A DNA stretch of 37,740 bases from Cyanocohniella sp. LLY (GCA_022241785.1 JAKOMP010000065.1:1-37740); one strand, 5' to 3'; positions 7,088 to 16,260 are shown, numbered from the stretch's first letter. Numbers and translations: made by a program. The notes: generated from the letters alone by a model not told the origin.

Positions 7088-7711
7088 ATGGCTAGACTAT
7101 CCCATGAGTTACAACGCTATTTTTTTGAGGAAGAGCGCCCTGCACAAGTAACTTTAGCAGAGATTTTGTTGCTAGCAAAAGAAAGACTTTTTGGCTTTTT
7201 GCTGGTTATTCTGTCTTTACCTTCGGCTTTACCTGTTCCTGCGCCTGGTTACTCGATTCCTTTCGGTATTTTGATTTTTTTACTGGCTGTACAGTTGATT
7301 ATCGGTGCGAAAATCCCTTGGCTACCCCAGCGCATGATTAACCATCCCATGAAATTGGAGACAGTGCAGAAATTTTTGAAAGCGGGGATTCCGTGGTTAC
7401 GTAGGATTGAAGCGATCGCTCGGCCACGTTTTACTTATATATGTACAACTTTACCAGGTAGAGTCACCATTGGCAGTGCGATCGCCTTAATGGCCATTTC
7501 CATGATGATTCCTATTCCCGGAACCAATACCTTACCAGCCATTGGAGTGTTCGTTACTAGCTTCGGTTTACTGGAAGATGATGGTGCTATTAGCTTAGGT
7601 GGTTTAGTTCTGTGTCTCATGGGGGCAATTTTAAGTGTCTCAATTGTCATCGCAGTAATGTGGGGAGGTTCCAGTATCCTGGATTTAATCAAAGTTTGGC
7701 TGGGGCGTTAA
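7088..7711 (+). CDS. ExoD-family membrane protein (exopolysaccharide synthesis)
   Basis: The 207-residue protein fits the ExoD family (named after Rhizobium exoD, linked to exopolysaccharide production and alkali tolerance). It has an N-terminal amphipathic region (LAEILLLAKERLFGFLLVIL), the characteristic proline-rich turn LPSALPVPAPGYSIPFGILI, four or so membrane segments, and a second conserved turn MMIPIPGTNTLPAIGVFVTS. The GDDGAI-type segment appears as LLEDDGAISLGG, as in relatives. It starts with ATG at 7088. The gene downstream, 45 bases away on the same strand, encodes another membrane protein and may be co-transcribed. The biochemical activity is not known. Confidence 0.85.
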   Translation: MARLSHELQRYFFEEERPAQVTLAEILLLAKERLFGFLLVILSLPSALPVPAPGYSIPFGILIFLLAVQLIIGAKIPWLPQRMINHPMKLETVQKFLKAGIPWLRRIEAIARPRFTYICTTLPGRVTIGSAIALMAISMMIPIPGTNTLPAIGVFVTSFGLLEDDGAISLGGLVLCLMGAILSVSIVIAVMWGGSSILDLIKVWLGR

Positions 7712-7756
7712 TTTCCTAAAATCCTACTAGAGGAGTATGGCAGTAAAACTTTAGGG

Positions 7757-8311
7757 GTGAATAATACTGTCATGACTGCCTTTAATATTCATCTCTACCT
7801 ATTTTGGGAAAACTGCCTGTTTTTCCTATCTGCTACCTCTTTTTTTGTCGCCGTGGCTTGGGCGTGGAAAAATACCCAACCCTTCCATCTACCACAACCA
7901 TTTCCGAGATGGTTTACCCCCTGGTTTAGCACAATGCAAGTACTGGGAGGATTACTACCTGTGGTGGTAATGCTGTTATGGGGTGTATTGTGGGGCTACA
8001 CGTCTGTATTCAGCGTACTGCTTTGGTACTTTGTGATGTTAGGGTTACAAATCTTCTCAGAAAGTATCACCTTAAGAGTGTTTCATAGCGTAGTTTGGGT
8101 AATGATACCTTACTTATACGTGCCTTACCGCATTTGGCAAATGTATGAAGGCGTAAAATTAGTTGGCTCGACAACTGAGCTATTTTGGGTACACAATTTA
8201 TTAGTTTTAGAAATTTTGCTGTGGACTGGGAACTATGCTTTAGATGTATCACAGCTACCAAGGTTATTTCGCTGGGGTGTCAAATATAACTCTGATATTA
8301 ATATCAATTAA
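7757..8311 (+). CDS. Unknown polytopic membrane protein
   Basis: About 180 residues with five probable membrane segments (ENCLFFLSATSFFVAVAWAW, LGGLLPVVVMLLWGVLWGY, VLLWYFVMLGLQIF, VVWVMIPYLYVPYRIW and LLVLEILLWTGNYAL). It looks like a cyanobacterial conserved hypothetical; I recognise no function. The start is ambiguous: GTG at 7757 lies directly behind a G-rich stretch, while ATG at 7772 is 15 bases further in; the product differs by five residues. It follows the ExoD-family gene by 45 bases on the same strand and may share its transcript. Confidence 0.7.
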   Translation: MNNTVMTAFNIHLYLFWENCLFFLSATSFFVAVAWAWKNTQPFHLPQPFPRWFTPWFSTMQVLGGLLPVVVMLLWGVLWGYTSVFSVLLWYFVMLGLQIFSESITLRVFHSVVWVMIPYLYVPYRIWQMYEGVKLVGSTTELFWVHNLLVLEILLWTGNYALDVSQLPRLFRWGVKYNSDININ

Positions 8312-8313
8312 TT

Positions 8314-8508
8314 ATGGAGAAGTTAATCATAAATACTTGCTCTCAAAAAAAATACGTAAAATTATTAACACTTGAAAGGAATATCTATGGCATTGAAAAT
8401 TCCAATACTTATGATAGAAAATTTCTTGTTAAGTCAATTCTGATGAACCTAGAATTGAATGAGTTTTTCCGCAGAGAAAAATCAATAAACTTCATAAAAA
8501 TTATCTAA
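8314..8508 (+). CDS. Possible small ORF of unknown function
   Basis: A 64-codon frame starting two bases after the previous stop, product MEKLIINTCSQKKYVKLLTL and onward, rich in Lys, Asn and Ile. There is no recognisable domain. Tight spacing suggests translational coupling, but the high A+T content makes a chance frame equally likely. Confidence 0.25.
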   Translation: MEKLIINTCSQKKYVKLLTLERNIYGIENSNTYDRKFLVKSILMNLELNEFFRREKSINFIKII

Positions 8509-8770
8509 CACTTGCATTTCGTATTAACTTCAGCTAAAGTCGAGATATCAACCTAAAATACATCTAAATAGCTCTAGTACCGTCAGGCGTTAATAAGGAT
8601 ACTCTTGCAAAAAAGTTATTGAGACTTCCTCCTAGCAGTATTACCTTTCAGTAGATGAAATAATATAAGCTTGATTTATATAATTTACAGACTACAAGTA
8701 AATTGTATAGATCATTGCTTATAAAGCATCCTTTTATTTTTTTGTTTTTTAATTGAGAATTATTGGCAAC

Positions 8771-9343
8771 ATGAGCTTATTTTTTGTTATATTAAAAGTA
8801 CCCAGTGTCATAGAAATATTCCCACAACATCGGCTAAATCAAGCGGATTTTATCCAGGAATTTACGCGAAATCAACTATTTTCGGGTGTTATCAGGTTAT
8901 GTAATCTCAGCTTAGGAATCTATATTCACCAAGATTCCCACATATGGAAATGGTTAGCTAAACTGCCATATTACTGCCAAAAGTGCTGTATACATCAGAT
9001 TTGGGATATTGATATCAAGATAATAGCTAGATATGTCAAAGATTTATTTGAACTACGGAAATTAAATAGTATGTATAAATTAGCTATAAAGTACATACGA
9101 GACTTTTGCCGTCAGCCCATAGAAACCGAAAATCATTGTGATATTGCTGCTAATAATAAGTTCAGAGAATCAGCGCTCCAACAAATCAATTTTTTTGCCC
9201 GGCTAGATAAAAAACAATACAAAATTAATTTTCAACTTACGGTAATATCTCTCCCAAGATTAGTTAACACCAATATGGAAATTTTATTAACCAAAAAGAC
9301 GTTTAGTGAAAATGATGTTATTACGTGGCTACCTAGTTTTTAG
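8771..9343 (+). CDS. Unknown protein
   Basis: The 190-residue frame begins MSLFFVILKVPSVIEIFPQH at an ATG; a TTG 18 bases earlier is less likely. It has several Cys-containing stretches (LPYYCQKCCIHQIW), many Ile and Lys, and no signal peptide or clear membrane helix beyond the hydrophobic N-terminus. I recognise no family. Base composition is more AT-rich than the neighbouring genes, so it could be an acquired or decaying gene. Upstream, 8509-8770 has no credible gene or signal. Confidence 0.45.
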   Translation: MSLFFVILKVPSVIEIFPQHRLNQADFIQEFTRNQLFSGVIRLCNLSLGIYIHQDSHIWKWLAKLPYYCQKCCIHQIWDIDIKIIARYVKDLFELRKLNSMYKLAIKYIRDFCRQPIETENHCDIAANNKFRESALQQINFFARLDKKQYKINFQLTVISLPRLVNTNMEILLTKKTFSENDVITWLPSF

Positions 9344-9458
9344 CAGTAAATGCCGATTATTCTCATTTATTTTTCGAGTTGCAGATATTGTAGCCAAGAT
9401 GACAATATCACCTTCTCATAGTCCTTTGTCCAGAAAATTCACTCATGAGTAAAGTTCG

Positions 9459-10430
9459 ATGAATACTTTTTTTTGTTCTGACCATGCGCGAGAAGTAGGA
9501 GAAGATATTATTGGTAGTGCTACCAATTACCAAACTTATATTTTAGTTGAATGTCCTCAACCGTGGACATATAATGCCTTTAATTCTAAATGGGTTCCCA
9601 GTAATTTACAAAAGTTGGTAGAAGAAGTATCCCGTGCTAAATTGCCCGTCAGGTTTTTGTTGATTGCTAATGATTTGTCCCATAAAGTAGACTATACAAC
9701 TCTGTTGATTTATCAGAAACAAGAGGGGCTAAGTAATGGATTCCAAAAACACGAATTCAAACTACCACATATTGAGCAAGTAGCTGCTGTAGTCAAACAA
9801 TGCTTGTGGGGCAAAATGCCTGATACAGAAACAAACATCACTAGAGATATTTTAGTCTGTACCCACGGTAGCCATGATCAGTGCTGTGCTAGATATGGTA
9901 ATCCTTTTTATTTTCATGCAGTTGCTAATATTGCTGATTTGGCATTGGATAATGTGCGGATTTGGAAATCTAGTCATTTGGGTGGACATCGATTTGCACC
10001 CACAGCTATAGATTTTCCCAATGGCAGATATTACGGTTTTCTAGATCAAGAATCATTTCGGTCAATTTTGACCCGTACAGGTGATATTCAATGCCTAAAT
10101 AAAGTATACCGAGGCTGGGGGATTATCCCAAATCCACTTCAGATATTAGAAAAAGAACTAATGCTTTGTCATGGATGGAACTGGTTTAATTACAAAGTAG
10201 CCGGCAAAATCATTCAGCAAAGTTTAGATAATAATACGATATTAGCTGAGTTAACATTTGAAGAACCCTGTGGTTCTCTATCCACGTATCAAGCTCAACT
10301 GATTAAAGATCAAACTAAGACGCTAAAACTGAAGAGTTCTTGTAATTCTAAAGAAGATTCTGTAATTGTTAAATATGTTGTAGATAGACTGGGAATTATC
10401 TGTAAGAAAGTTGCAACTTATAGTACATAA
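9459..10430 (+). CDS. Sucrase/ferredoxin-like family protein
   Basis: The 323-residue protein belongs to the Suc_Fer-like family (thioredoxin-fold, [2Fe-2S] ferredoxin-like). Diagnostic blocks are FFCSDHAREVGEDIIGSAT at the N-terminus, the DILVCTHGSHDQCCARYGNP motif near residue 129, and WKSSHLGGHRFAPTAIDFP about 40 residues later; the Cys and His residues in these blocks are the likely cluster ligands. A C-terminal domain of about 120 residues ends the protein. The name derives from an early link to sucrose utilisation, but the biological role in cyanobacteria is not established. It is a single gene with no obvious operon partner. Confidence 0.85.
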   Translation: MNTFFCSDHAREVGEDIIGSATNYQTYILVECPQPWTYNAFNSKWVPSNLQKLVEEVSRAKLPVRFLLIANDLSHKVDYTTLLIYQKQEGLSNGFQKHEFKLPHIEQVAAVVKQCLWGKMPDTETNITRDILVCTHGSHDQCCARYGNPFYFHAVANIADLALDNVRIWKSSHLGGHRFAPTAIDFPNGRYYGFLDQESFRSILTRTGDIQCLNKVYRGWGIIPNPLQILEKELMLCHGWNWFNYKVAGKIIQQSLDNNTILAELTFEEPCGSLSTYQAQLIKDQTKTLKLKSSCNSKEDSVIVKYVVDRLGIICKKVATYST

Positions 10431-10588
10431 AAAGCTAAGTTAACAACTCATTTAAGGGGTGCTATCTACCAAATGATTATTGTAAAAAAATAAGTTTGTT
10501 TCAAATCATTTGAAGTGAAGCCTTGAATGATTGGTGATTTTCTATAAATCATATTTATAGCTATTGATAAATCAATCCAGTAAGAATC

Positions 10589-10678
10589 AGGACTTACGTA
10601 ACCAACCACGTATTTCCGTCATTGCGACCGTAGGGAAGCAATCTCAAAGCCTTGATTTTCGTGGCGAGCCTAAGTCCT
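10589..10678 (+). repeat. 90-bp MITE-like element, copy 1
   Basis: Its ends are AGGACTTACG and (reverse complement) AGGACTTAGG, so it has short terminal inverted repeats. The core contains TCATTGCGACCGTAGGGAAG followed by CAATCTCAAAGCCTTG. It is nearly identical to the reverse complement of 11004-11094. Confidence 0.8.
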
Positions 10679-10686
10679 AAGAATAA

Positions 10687-10832
10687 CGTGAGTTCGGGAT
10701 AATTAGAAATCTCGATTCTGTCGTGATTTTGGCTGAATACTTACGATATGTACGCCGCGAGTGAAAGGAAGTGTAACGACGCAACCACAAGGGTTTTGGG
10801 ATTGCTTCCCTTTGGTCGCAATGACAACTTTT
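10687..10832 (+). repeat. Roughly 145-bp dispersed repeat, copy 1
   Basis: It runs from GTGAGTTCGGGATAAT through GGCTGAATACTTACGATATG to GTCGCAATGACAACTTTTC. The reverse complement of 22489-22632 follows the same order of blocks with moderate divergence. Confidence 0.75.
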
Positions 10833-11003
10833 CTACTGGACATGATATTTAGTTCTTAACCTGAACTGACGTTAATTAATAAGTTTAGATGCGTTCACCC
10901 TGGATGTTGGGTTACACACTGATGAACGCCGATAAATGGCAATAAACGTAGGTTGGTTTGTGCGCGTCAACCCAAGCTAAAAATTTTGAATTTTATTTAA
11001 TCT

Positions 11004-11094
11004 AGGACTTACGCACTCGCTACGAAAACCAAGGCTTTGAGATTGCTTCCCTACGGTCGCAATGACGAAAATACGTTAGGTTTACGTAAGTCCT
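11004..11094 (-). repeat. 90-bp MITE-like element, copy 2 (inverted)
   Basis: It begins AGGACTTACGCACTCGCTAC and ends GTTTACGTAAGTCCT; it is inverted relative to copy 1 about 330 bp away. Together the two copies could fold into a long hairpin downstream of the ABC exporter gene. Confidence 0.8.
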
Positions 11095-11107
11095 ATAATC
11101 CACCATT

Positions 11108-13015
11108 TTAAGTACCCAACATTTGCAAATTATGTAAAGTCGCGTACAGTCCTCCCTGCTGCAACAATTCCTCATGACTTCCTTGTTCAATTAATTCGCC
11201 TCGTTTCAATACCAAAATTCGATCTACATTGCGAATTGTTGATAGACGGTGAGCAATAATAATAGCTGTACGTTTTACTAAAAGTTGGTTTAATGCCTCT
11301 TGCACTAAAGCTTCTGTACTCACGTCTAAACTAGCAGTGGCTTCATCTAGTACCAAAATTTGGGGATTGCGAATTGCAGCCCGAGCAAAGGCTAAAAGTT
11401 GCTTTTGACCACTAGAAATATTTGTACCTCGTTGTCGCAGTTGAGTATTGTAGCCTTGAGGTAATCGCTCAATAAACTCATCAATATTTGTGTTGCTTGC
11501 AGCTTGTTTAATTGCATCAAAAGTGTAGCTATCGCCTAAAGTGATGTTGCTTTTGACATTACCAGCAAACACAAAACCTTCCTGCAAAATTACCGCCATG
11601 TAACGCCGTAGATCTGCCTGTGGTAAATCTCGGATATCTATACCATCAACTAAAATCCTGCCTTTTGTGGGTTCGTAAAGTCGGCACAAAAGACGAATAA
11701 TCGAACTTTTACCGGCACCAGTAGGGCCGACTAATGCCACTTTTTCACCTGGATGAATAATCAAGTCTAAGTCTTTAATGACATAATCATCATCTTTGTA
11801 GGCAAACCAGACGTGTTCAAAGCGAATTTCTCCCAATTCTTGTGAAGTAGTAAAGTCTTGGGATTCCAAACTAGCCATAATTTCATCTATGTAACCAAGT
11901 CGAGAATCAATGATGGAAAAGTTGTTATCAGTCTCTAAATCTAAGTTCTCAACCTTAGTCGCATCTTTGATTTCTATCGGTTCATCTAAAATGTCGGTAA
12001 TTCGTTCAATGGCAGTGAAGCCTGCTTGAATAACGGTGAATTTTTCGGCAAAATCTCTTAAAGGGTCAAATAAGCGTTGGGCATATAAGATAAATGCAGA
12101 TAACACTCCAAATGTGAGATCTTCGCCTAAAAGCAACCAACCACCTAGCCAAAGAACTCCAGCGATCGCAACTAGTCCGATCCATTCTAGGGTAGCCGAA
12201 ACCGATGAATCATAAAAGATGGTTTGATCTACCTGGTGGGTGTAGCGGTTGTTCGTGTGGCGAAACAATTCAGCATTGAATCTTTCTCGGCGGAACAACT
12301 GTACTACATTTATGCCAACCACATTCTCTTGTAGTTGGGAGTTTAGCGCAGACAGTTCTTCCCGCGCTTTATAATTGGCTTTACGGTACTGTTGCTGAAA
12401 GATAATGATTAACCAAGTGATGGGCAATAACATCACCAGCAGCAAGCAAGCAAGTTTCCACTCAATAGACAGCATAATCCCGATGATTACCAGCATGGTA
12501 AACACATTGGAGATAATACCGATGGCCCCAGTGGAAAAAACATCCCCCAGGACTTCCACATCGCTGGTGAGTCGAGTAATTAATTTACCGATGGGTGTCC
12601 GATCAAAGAAACGCACCGCTAGAGATGTCACATGATGAAATAAGTCTTGGCGGATGGCGGCTGTGATTTTTTGTCCCAGCTTCTGTAGGAGATAACCTTG
12701 AACACCAGTTAAAAGCAATCGGATGGCGATCGCAATGAGAATGATTACTTGCAGGATAGTTAGCCCTTGCGACAAGGGGCGATTCCTGAGAAACTCATAA
12801 GTGCTGGGTTCGTTGCGAATTAAAGAAATTACCTGGCCAATCAGCAGTGGTTGTACAGCGTTAGCTAACGCGATGGGCACAAGTAACACCATTGCCAGTG
12901 TCAGCAATAGTCCACTGCGACGGGCATAAGGCACTAGACGTAAAAACAACCGCCAGTCACTGTTACCCCAGCGGTTTTGTCTATAAGATTTTTTTAAGGT
13001 CTGGTAGATGCTCAT
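11108..13015 (-). CDS. ABC exporter, fused membrane and ATPase domains (MsbA/multidrug type)
   Basis: The 635-residue half-transporter has a six-helix membrane domain in the first 330 or so residues, with the transmission motif FFDRTPIGKLITRLTSDVE. An unusually long linker (about residues 345-390, including NFSIIDSRLGYIDEIMASLE) leads to the ATPase domain: Walker A VALVGPTGAGKSS, Q-loop AVILQEGFVFAGN, signature NISSGQKQLLAFARA, Walker B ILVLDEATASLD, and the switch His in IIAHRLSTI. It should work as a homodimer or heterodimer exporting a lipid, drug or peptide; the substrate cannot be told. It stands alone, with a repeat array after its stop. Confidence 0.9.
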   Translation of the reverse strand: MSIYQTLKKSYRQNRWGNSDWRLFLRLVPYARRSGLLLTLAMVLLVPIALANAVQPLLIGQVISLIRNEPSTYEFLRNRPLSQGLTILQVIILIAIAIRLLLTGVQGYLLQKLGQKITAAIRQDLFHHVTSLAVRFFDRTPIGKLITRLTSDVEVLGDVFSTGAIGIISNVFTMLVIIGIMLSIEWKLACLLLVMLLPITWLIIIFQQQYRKANYKAREELSALNSQLQENVVGINVVQLFRRERFNAELFRHTNNRYTHQVDQTIFYDSSVSATLEWIGLVAIAGVLWLGGWLLLGEDLTFGVLSAFILYAQRLFDPLRDFAEKFTVIQAGFTAIERITDILDEPIEIKDATKVENLDLETDNNFSIIDSRLGYIDEIMASLESQDFTTSQELGEIRFEHVWFAYKDDDYVIKDLDLIIHPGEKVALVGPTGAGKSSIIRLLCRLYEPTKGRILVDGIDIRDLPQADLRRYMAVILQEGFVFAGNVKSNITLGDSYTFDAIKQAASNTNIDEFIERLPQGYNTQLRQRGTNISSGQKQLLAFARAAIRNPQILVLDEATASLDVSTEALVQEALNQLLVKRTAIIIAHRLSTIRNVDRILVLKRGELIEQGSHEELLQQGGLYATLHNLQMLGT

Positions 13016-13370
13016 AGTAAGAGCAATTATATTAATTTTTGCAATAGGAAAAACACGTTTTCTTAATGTAGCATTCCCACTGCGGCTTTGATGCTATGCA
13101 TAGAAGATTGGACGATAGCTCAAAGCGATCGCAGAGGGTACCGGAGGTAATTGCCCTGACAAAATTTTAAAATGTATCCTTTATGGCAAAATAAATACGT
13201 AATTATACTAAAAATGATGGGCTAGTCTAGCACTATCAACAGAAGTGCGATCGCTTACATTCGATTTGCCTCAAAATTAAAAAATGCAATTCAGATTTGG
13301 GGAAACCCGATCAGAGAACTGGGGAATAGAGTTAAGATTGATTTATATAGCTAGATAAAAGAATTTAAAG
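13016..13370. other. Intergenic region without clear features
   Basis: It lies between the ABC exporter and the toxin-antitoxin pair, which diverge. It contains two GCGATCGC (HIP1) sites and must hold both promoters, but I see no well-formed operator, terminator or small RNA. Confidence 0.6.
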
Positions 13371-13586
13371 ATGTTGAATGCAGTAGAGTTCCAAGCAAAG
13401 ATTCAAAATGGGTTAATTCAGATTCCTGATGAGTACAAACAAGAATTTGGAGAAGGAGATGATATTAAAGTAATTGTTTTGGTGCAGAAAAAATCATTTC
13501 CCAAAAAGGACATAATTGATGAATTGACTGAAAATCTAGTTCAAGTTAATGATGTACTTAGCCGTGAAGAAATTTACAGTCGCTAG
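13371..13586 (+). CDS. VapB/AbrB-like antitoxin
   Basis: The 71-residue protein starts MLNAVEFQAKIQNGLIQIPD and has the beta-hairpin pattern of small AbrB-type or related antitoxins (FQAKIQNGLIQIPDEYKQEF followed by IKVIVLV), then a charged C-terminal helix (DIIDELTENLVQVNDVLSREE) that would bind a toxin. It sits two bases upstream of a PIN-domain toxin frame, the usual antitoxin-first order. It appears intact even though the toxin is not. Confidence 0.7.
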   Translation: MLNAVEFQAKIQNGLIQIPDEYKQEFGEGDDIKVIVLVQKKSFPKKDIIDELTENLVQVNDVLSREEIYSR

Positions 13587-13588
13587 TT

Positions 13589-14026
13589 ATGACTGCTAAT
13601 ACATATTTTATTGATACAAATGTTTGGCTCTATCGTTTATTTGATGATAAAAAGATAGAAGTGGCAGAAAGAAACAGAAAGCGTAATATTGCTATTTCAA
13701 TTACGTCAAATGAAGGAATAATTATCAGTACGCAGGTTGTGAATGAGGTTTCTGCTAATTTGCTGAAAAAAGCAGCTTTTAACGAAGAGCAAATCAAAGC
13801 TGTGATTCAGTCACTTTATCGCCGTTGCACTGTGGTAGAGTGAAACTTAAATATTTTTGAATCTGCATCGGATATCCGCAGTCGATATAATTTCTCTTTT
13901 TAGGATGGTTTAATTGTTGCTTGTGCGCTGTCCGCAAGAGCAAGTATTCTTTATTCTGAAGATATGCAGGATGGGTTAATAGTAGCTGGTCAATTAGAAA
14001 TTGTGAATCCGTTTAAACTAAGATAA
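13589..14026 (+). pseudogene. PIN-domain (VapC-type) toxin broken by two in-frame stops
   Basis: Read through its stops, the frame gives a normal 145-residue PIN domain: FIDTNVWLYRLFD with the first acidic residue, VVNEVSANLLKK with the second, the expected FWDGLIVACAL helix with the third, and ILYSEDMQDGLIV near the end. A TGA at 13841-13843 (after VVE) and a TAG just before DGLIVACAL (where relatives usually have Trp) interrupt it without any frame change. The first 84 codons lack half of the catalytic site, so no active RNase toxin is expected. The TAG looks like a TGG to TAG change. Confidence 0.8.
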
Positions 14027-14077
14027 AGAGGTTACTTGAGTTGCGATCGCCTCATGGTCACATCATATATATTGCGA

Positions 14078-14109
14078 AAAATGCCCTAGATCTAATCTGA
14101 GGGCATTTT
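14078..14109 (-). terminator. Hairpin terminator between the PIN pseudogene and glutathione reductase
   Basis: A perfect 10-bp stem, AAAATGCCCT paired with AGGGCATTTT, with a 12-base loop. It ends in a T-run on the minus strand and lies 28 bases past the gor stop; it may also serve the plus-strand genes. Confidence 0.75.
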
Positions 14110-14136
14110 CAAATTTATTTAGCTAGCTAGCTAGCT

Positions 14137-15492
14137 TCAGCGCATAGTCACAAATTCTTCAGCAGAAGTAGGATGGATTCCCACTGTGGCATCAAAATTA
14201 GCTTTGGTAGCACCCATCTTAACTGCGATCGCTACTCCTTGAATAATCTCTGCGGCACCGGTTCCCACCATATGTGCGCCTACCACTTTATCGGTGTTCT
14301 GATCAACCACCAATTTCATCATGGTTTTTTCGTCTTTACCAGCCAAGGTATAGTACATCGGGCGAAAGCGACTACGGTAAACCTTCACCGCATCACCATA
14401 TTTTTCTCTGGCTTCCGCTTCCGTTAAACCAACGGTGGCTGCTTCTGGTGAGGTGAAAATGGCGGTGGGCACATTCTCATAACTCATGGTGCGAGACTTG
14501 TTGCCAAATACTGTATCTGCCAACGCTCGACCTTCGTTAATGGCTACGGGCGTTAAATTAATGTTGTCTGTACAGTCGCCCACTGCATAGATATTGTCTT
14601 CAGCAGTTTGACTATATTTATCAACAATAATTGCCCCATTTTTGTCTACCTGGACTTTGGTGTTTTCCAAGCCCAGTTTTTGGGTATTGGGTTTACGACC
14701 CGTGGCTGCTAAACTCACTGCATCTACAACTACCGTCTCTTCCCCATCACCATCTCTTTGAACTGTCACCAAGAGGCCTGTGTCGCTTTTCTCTATTTTG
14801 GTTAATTGGGAGTTGGTGAGAATCTGAATGCCGTGGTTACCCATTGCTTGCTGAATTTCAGTCTGCAAATCTTCATCGAAACCACCTAAAATTCTTTCAC
14901 TCCGAATCACTTGGGTGACTTCGGTCCCCAGACCATTGAGAATACAAGCAAATTCGCAACCGATGTAACCTCCTCCCAAAATTACGATGCGTTTTGGTTG
15001 TTGTTTGAGGTGGAAAATATCATCGGAGGTCATGGCATATTCAATACCGGGAATCTCTGGCTTTACAGGACGCCCACCCACAGCAATTAATATCTTGTCG
15101 GCGGTGACTTGACGGCCCCCTACCTGAATTGTATGAGCATCAATAAACTTGCCATAACCCTGCAAAATTTCCACTTTGGAGTTATCCAGCATTCGTTGAT
15201 AAATGCCATTCAGGCGAGTCACTTCATCGTTGACCGCCGTAATCATTTTTTCCCAATCTAGAGAACTCTTGACTGCACTCCAGCCATATCCTTGGGCATC
15301 TGCAAACAGTTCGGGAAAGTGGGAAGCGTAGACCATTAATTTTTTGGGGACACAGCCACGATTTACGCAGGTTCCGCCTAGTCTATCAAACTCAGCAACC
15401 CCTACTCTGGCACCATATTCGGCAGCTCGTCTGGCGGTTGCAATGCCACCAGACCCTGCACCAATTACAACTAAATCGAAATCGTGCTTCAT
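14137..15492 (-). CDS. gor: Glutathione reductase
   Basis: The 451-residue flavoprotein reduces glutathione disulfide with NAD(P)H in the cytosol. It has the FAD Rossmann motif (VVIGAGSGGIATARRAAE, residues about 8-25), the redox disulfide GGTCVNRGCVPKK (Cys42 and Cys47), the second dinucleotide-binding motif (IVILGGGYIGCEFA), the FAD-binding IYAVGDCTDNINLTPVAINE and the C-terminal catalytic HPTSAEEF. The dinucleotide pocket follows with VIRSERILGGFDED; glutathione reductases using NADPH carry Arg residues in this area. Length is normal. It sits next to a peroxiredoxin and a FurC/PerR regulator, which fits an oxidative-stress cluster. Confidence 0.93.
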   Translation of the reverse strand: MKHDFDLVVIGAGSGGIATARRAAEYGARVGVAEFDRLGGTCVNRGCVPKKLMVYASHFPELFADAQGYGWSAVKSSLDWEKMITAVNDEVTRLNGIYQRMLDNSKVEILQGYGKFIDAHTIQVGGRQVTADKILIAVGGRPVKPEIPGIEYAMTSDDIFHLKQQPKRIVILGGGYIGCEFACILNGLGTEVTQVIRSERILGGFDEDLQTEIQQAMGNHGIQILTNSQLTKIEKSDTGLLVTVQRDGDGEETVVVDAVSLAATGRKPNTQKLGLENTKVQVDKNGAIIVDKYSQTAEDNIYAVGDCTDNINLTPVAINEGRALADTVFGNKSRTMSYENVPTAIFTSPEAATVGLTEAEAREKYGDAVKVYRSRFRPMYYTLAGKDEKTMMKLVVDQNTDKVVGAHMVGTGAAEIIQGVAIAVKMGATKANFDATVGIHPTSAEEFVTMR

Positions 15493-15522
15493 GTGTCCCT
15501 CAAGTTTTAGATTTTCAATATA

Positions 15523-15586
15523 GGGGAATGGGGAAATCGGGGACCCCTCTGGGGATAAGGGGCAAAAGGGGTAATGGGGATTGGGA
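15523..15586 (+). repeat. Dispersed G-rich repeat, copy 1
   Basis: GAAATCGGGGACCCCTCTGG and GGTAATGGGGATT recur as the reverse complement at 19671-19716. It lies in the leader of gor. Confidence 0.7.
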
Positions 15587-15653
15587 AGTTTTTCACTCTT
15601 ATATCCTTTACCAAAAGATAAGGTTTAAAGCCGAGTGGAATTGTGGGCGATAG

Positions 15654-15677
15654 CTCCCCTGCTCCCCTGCTCCCCTG
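15654..15677 (+). repeat. Three tandem copies of CTCCCCTG
   Basis: An 8-bp unit repeated three times without mismatch, resembling the short tandem repeats common in Nostoc-type genomes. It lies between the peroxiredoxin stop and gor. Confidence 0.85.
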
Positions 15678-15711
15678 CCTCTATTTTCGTACCATTCCCT
15701 AAAAACGTTAG

Positions 15712-16260
15712 TTACACAGCGGCAGCTGTTCTAGCTTCTTTGAGGTAACCCAACATGGTGTCTGCATCCGAAACTTCAAAAGGATCGGTGGGGCAGTTAT
15801 CAATGTGGCCTGCCTCAGTAAAAATCTTTTCGATTTTGCCGTCATTGACTACCATCGAATAGCGCCAAGAACGCATTCCGAAGCCTAAATTGGATTTATC
15901 AACTAACATCCCCATTCTACGGGTGAATTCGCCATTGCCGTCAGGGAGTAAAAATACTTTTTCTGCACCTTGCTGTTTGCCCCACTGGAACATGACAAAG
16001 GCATCATTCACAGATACACATACTATTTCATCAACTCCCAGGGCTTTGAACTGGTCATAGAGTTCTTCGTAGCGGGGAAGGTGGGAGGTAGAGCAGGTGG
16101 GTGTAAATGCTCCAGGTAGGGAAAATACTACAACACGTTTGCCACCGAAAATGTCTTGAGTTGTGCGGTCTTCCCAGCGATAAGGGTTGGGGCCAGAAAT
16201 AGACTCATCGCGCACGCGGGTTTTAAATACAACGTCGGGAACTCTTTCGATAACAGCCAT
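15712..16260 (-). CDS. Type II peroxiredoxin
   Basis: The 182-residue thiol peroxidase reduces peroxides with electrons from glutathione/glutaredoxin or thioredoxin. It shows the family motif [20 protein letters not shown] with the peroxidatic Cys56, a second Cys at 81 ([12 protein letters not shown]) in the position of the resolving Cys of type II enzymes, and [20 protein letters not shown]. It ends with [10 protein letters not shown]. There is no signal peptide, so it should be cytosolic. It is divergent from a FurC/PerR gene, with a perfect palindrome in the shared 158-bp region, so PerR-type control by peroxide is likely. Confidence 0.9.
   Translation of the reverse strand: MAVIERVPDVVFKTRVRDESISGPNPYRWEDRTTQDIFGGKRVVVFSLPGAFTPTCSTSHLPRYEELYDQFKALGVDEIVCVSVNDAFVMFQWGKQQGAEKVFLLPDGNGEFTRRMGMLVDKSNLGFGMRSWRYSMVVNDGKIEKIFTEAGHIDNCPTDPFEVSDADTMLGYLKEARTAAAV

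Larger units (their letters stand above)
10431..11107. other. Intergenic region filled with dispersed repeats
   Basis: No protein gene is credible here. The space holds two oppositely oriented copies of a 90-bp palindromic element (10589-10678 and 11004-11094) and one copy of a roughly 145-bp repeat (10687-10832) that recurs at 22489-22632. The rest is unremarkable AT-rich sequence. Confidence 0.8.
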
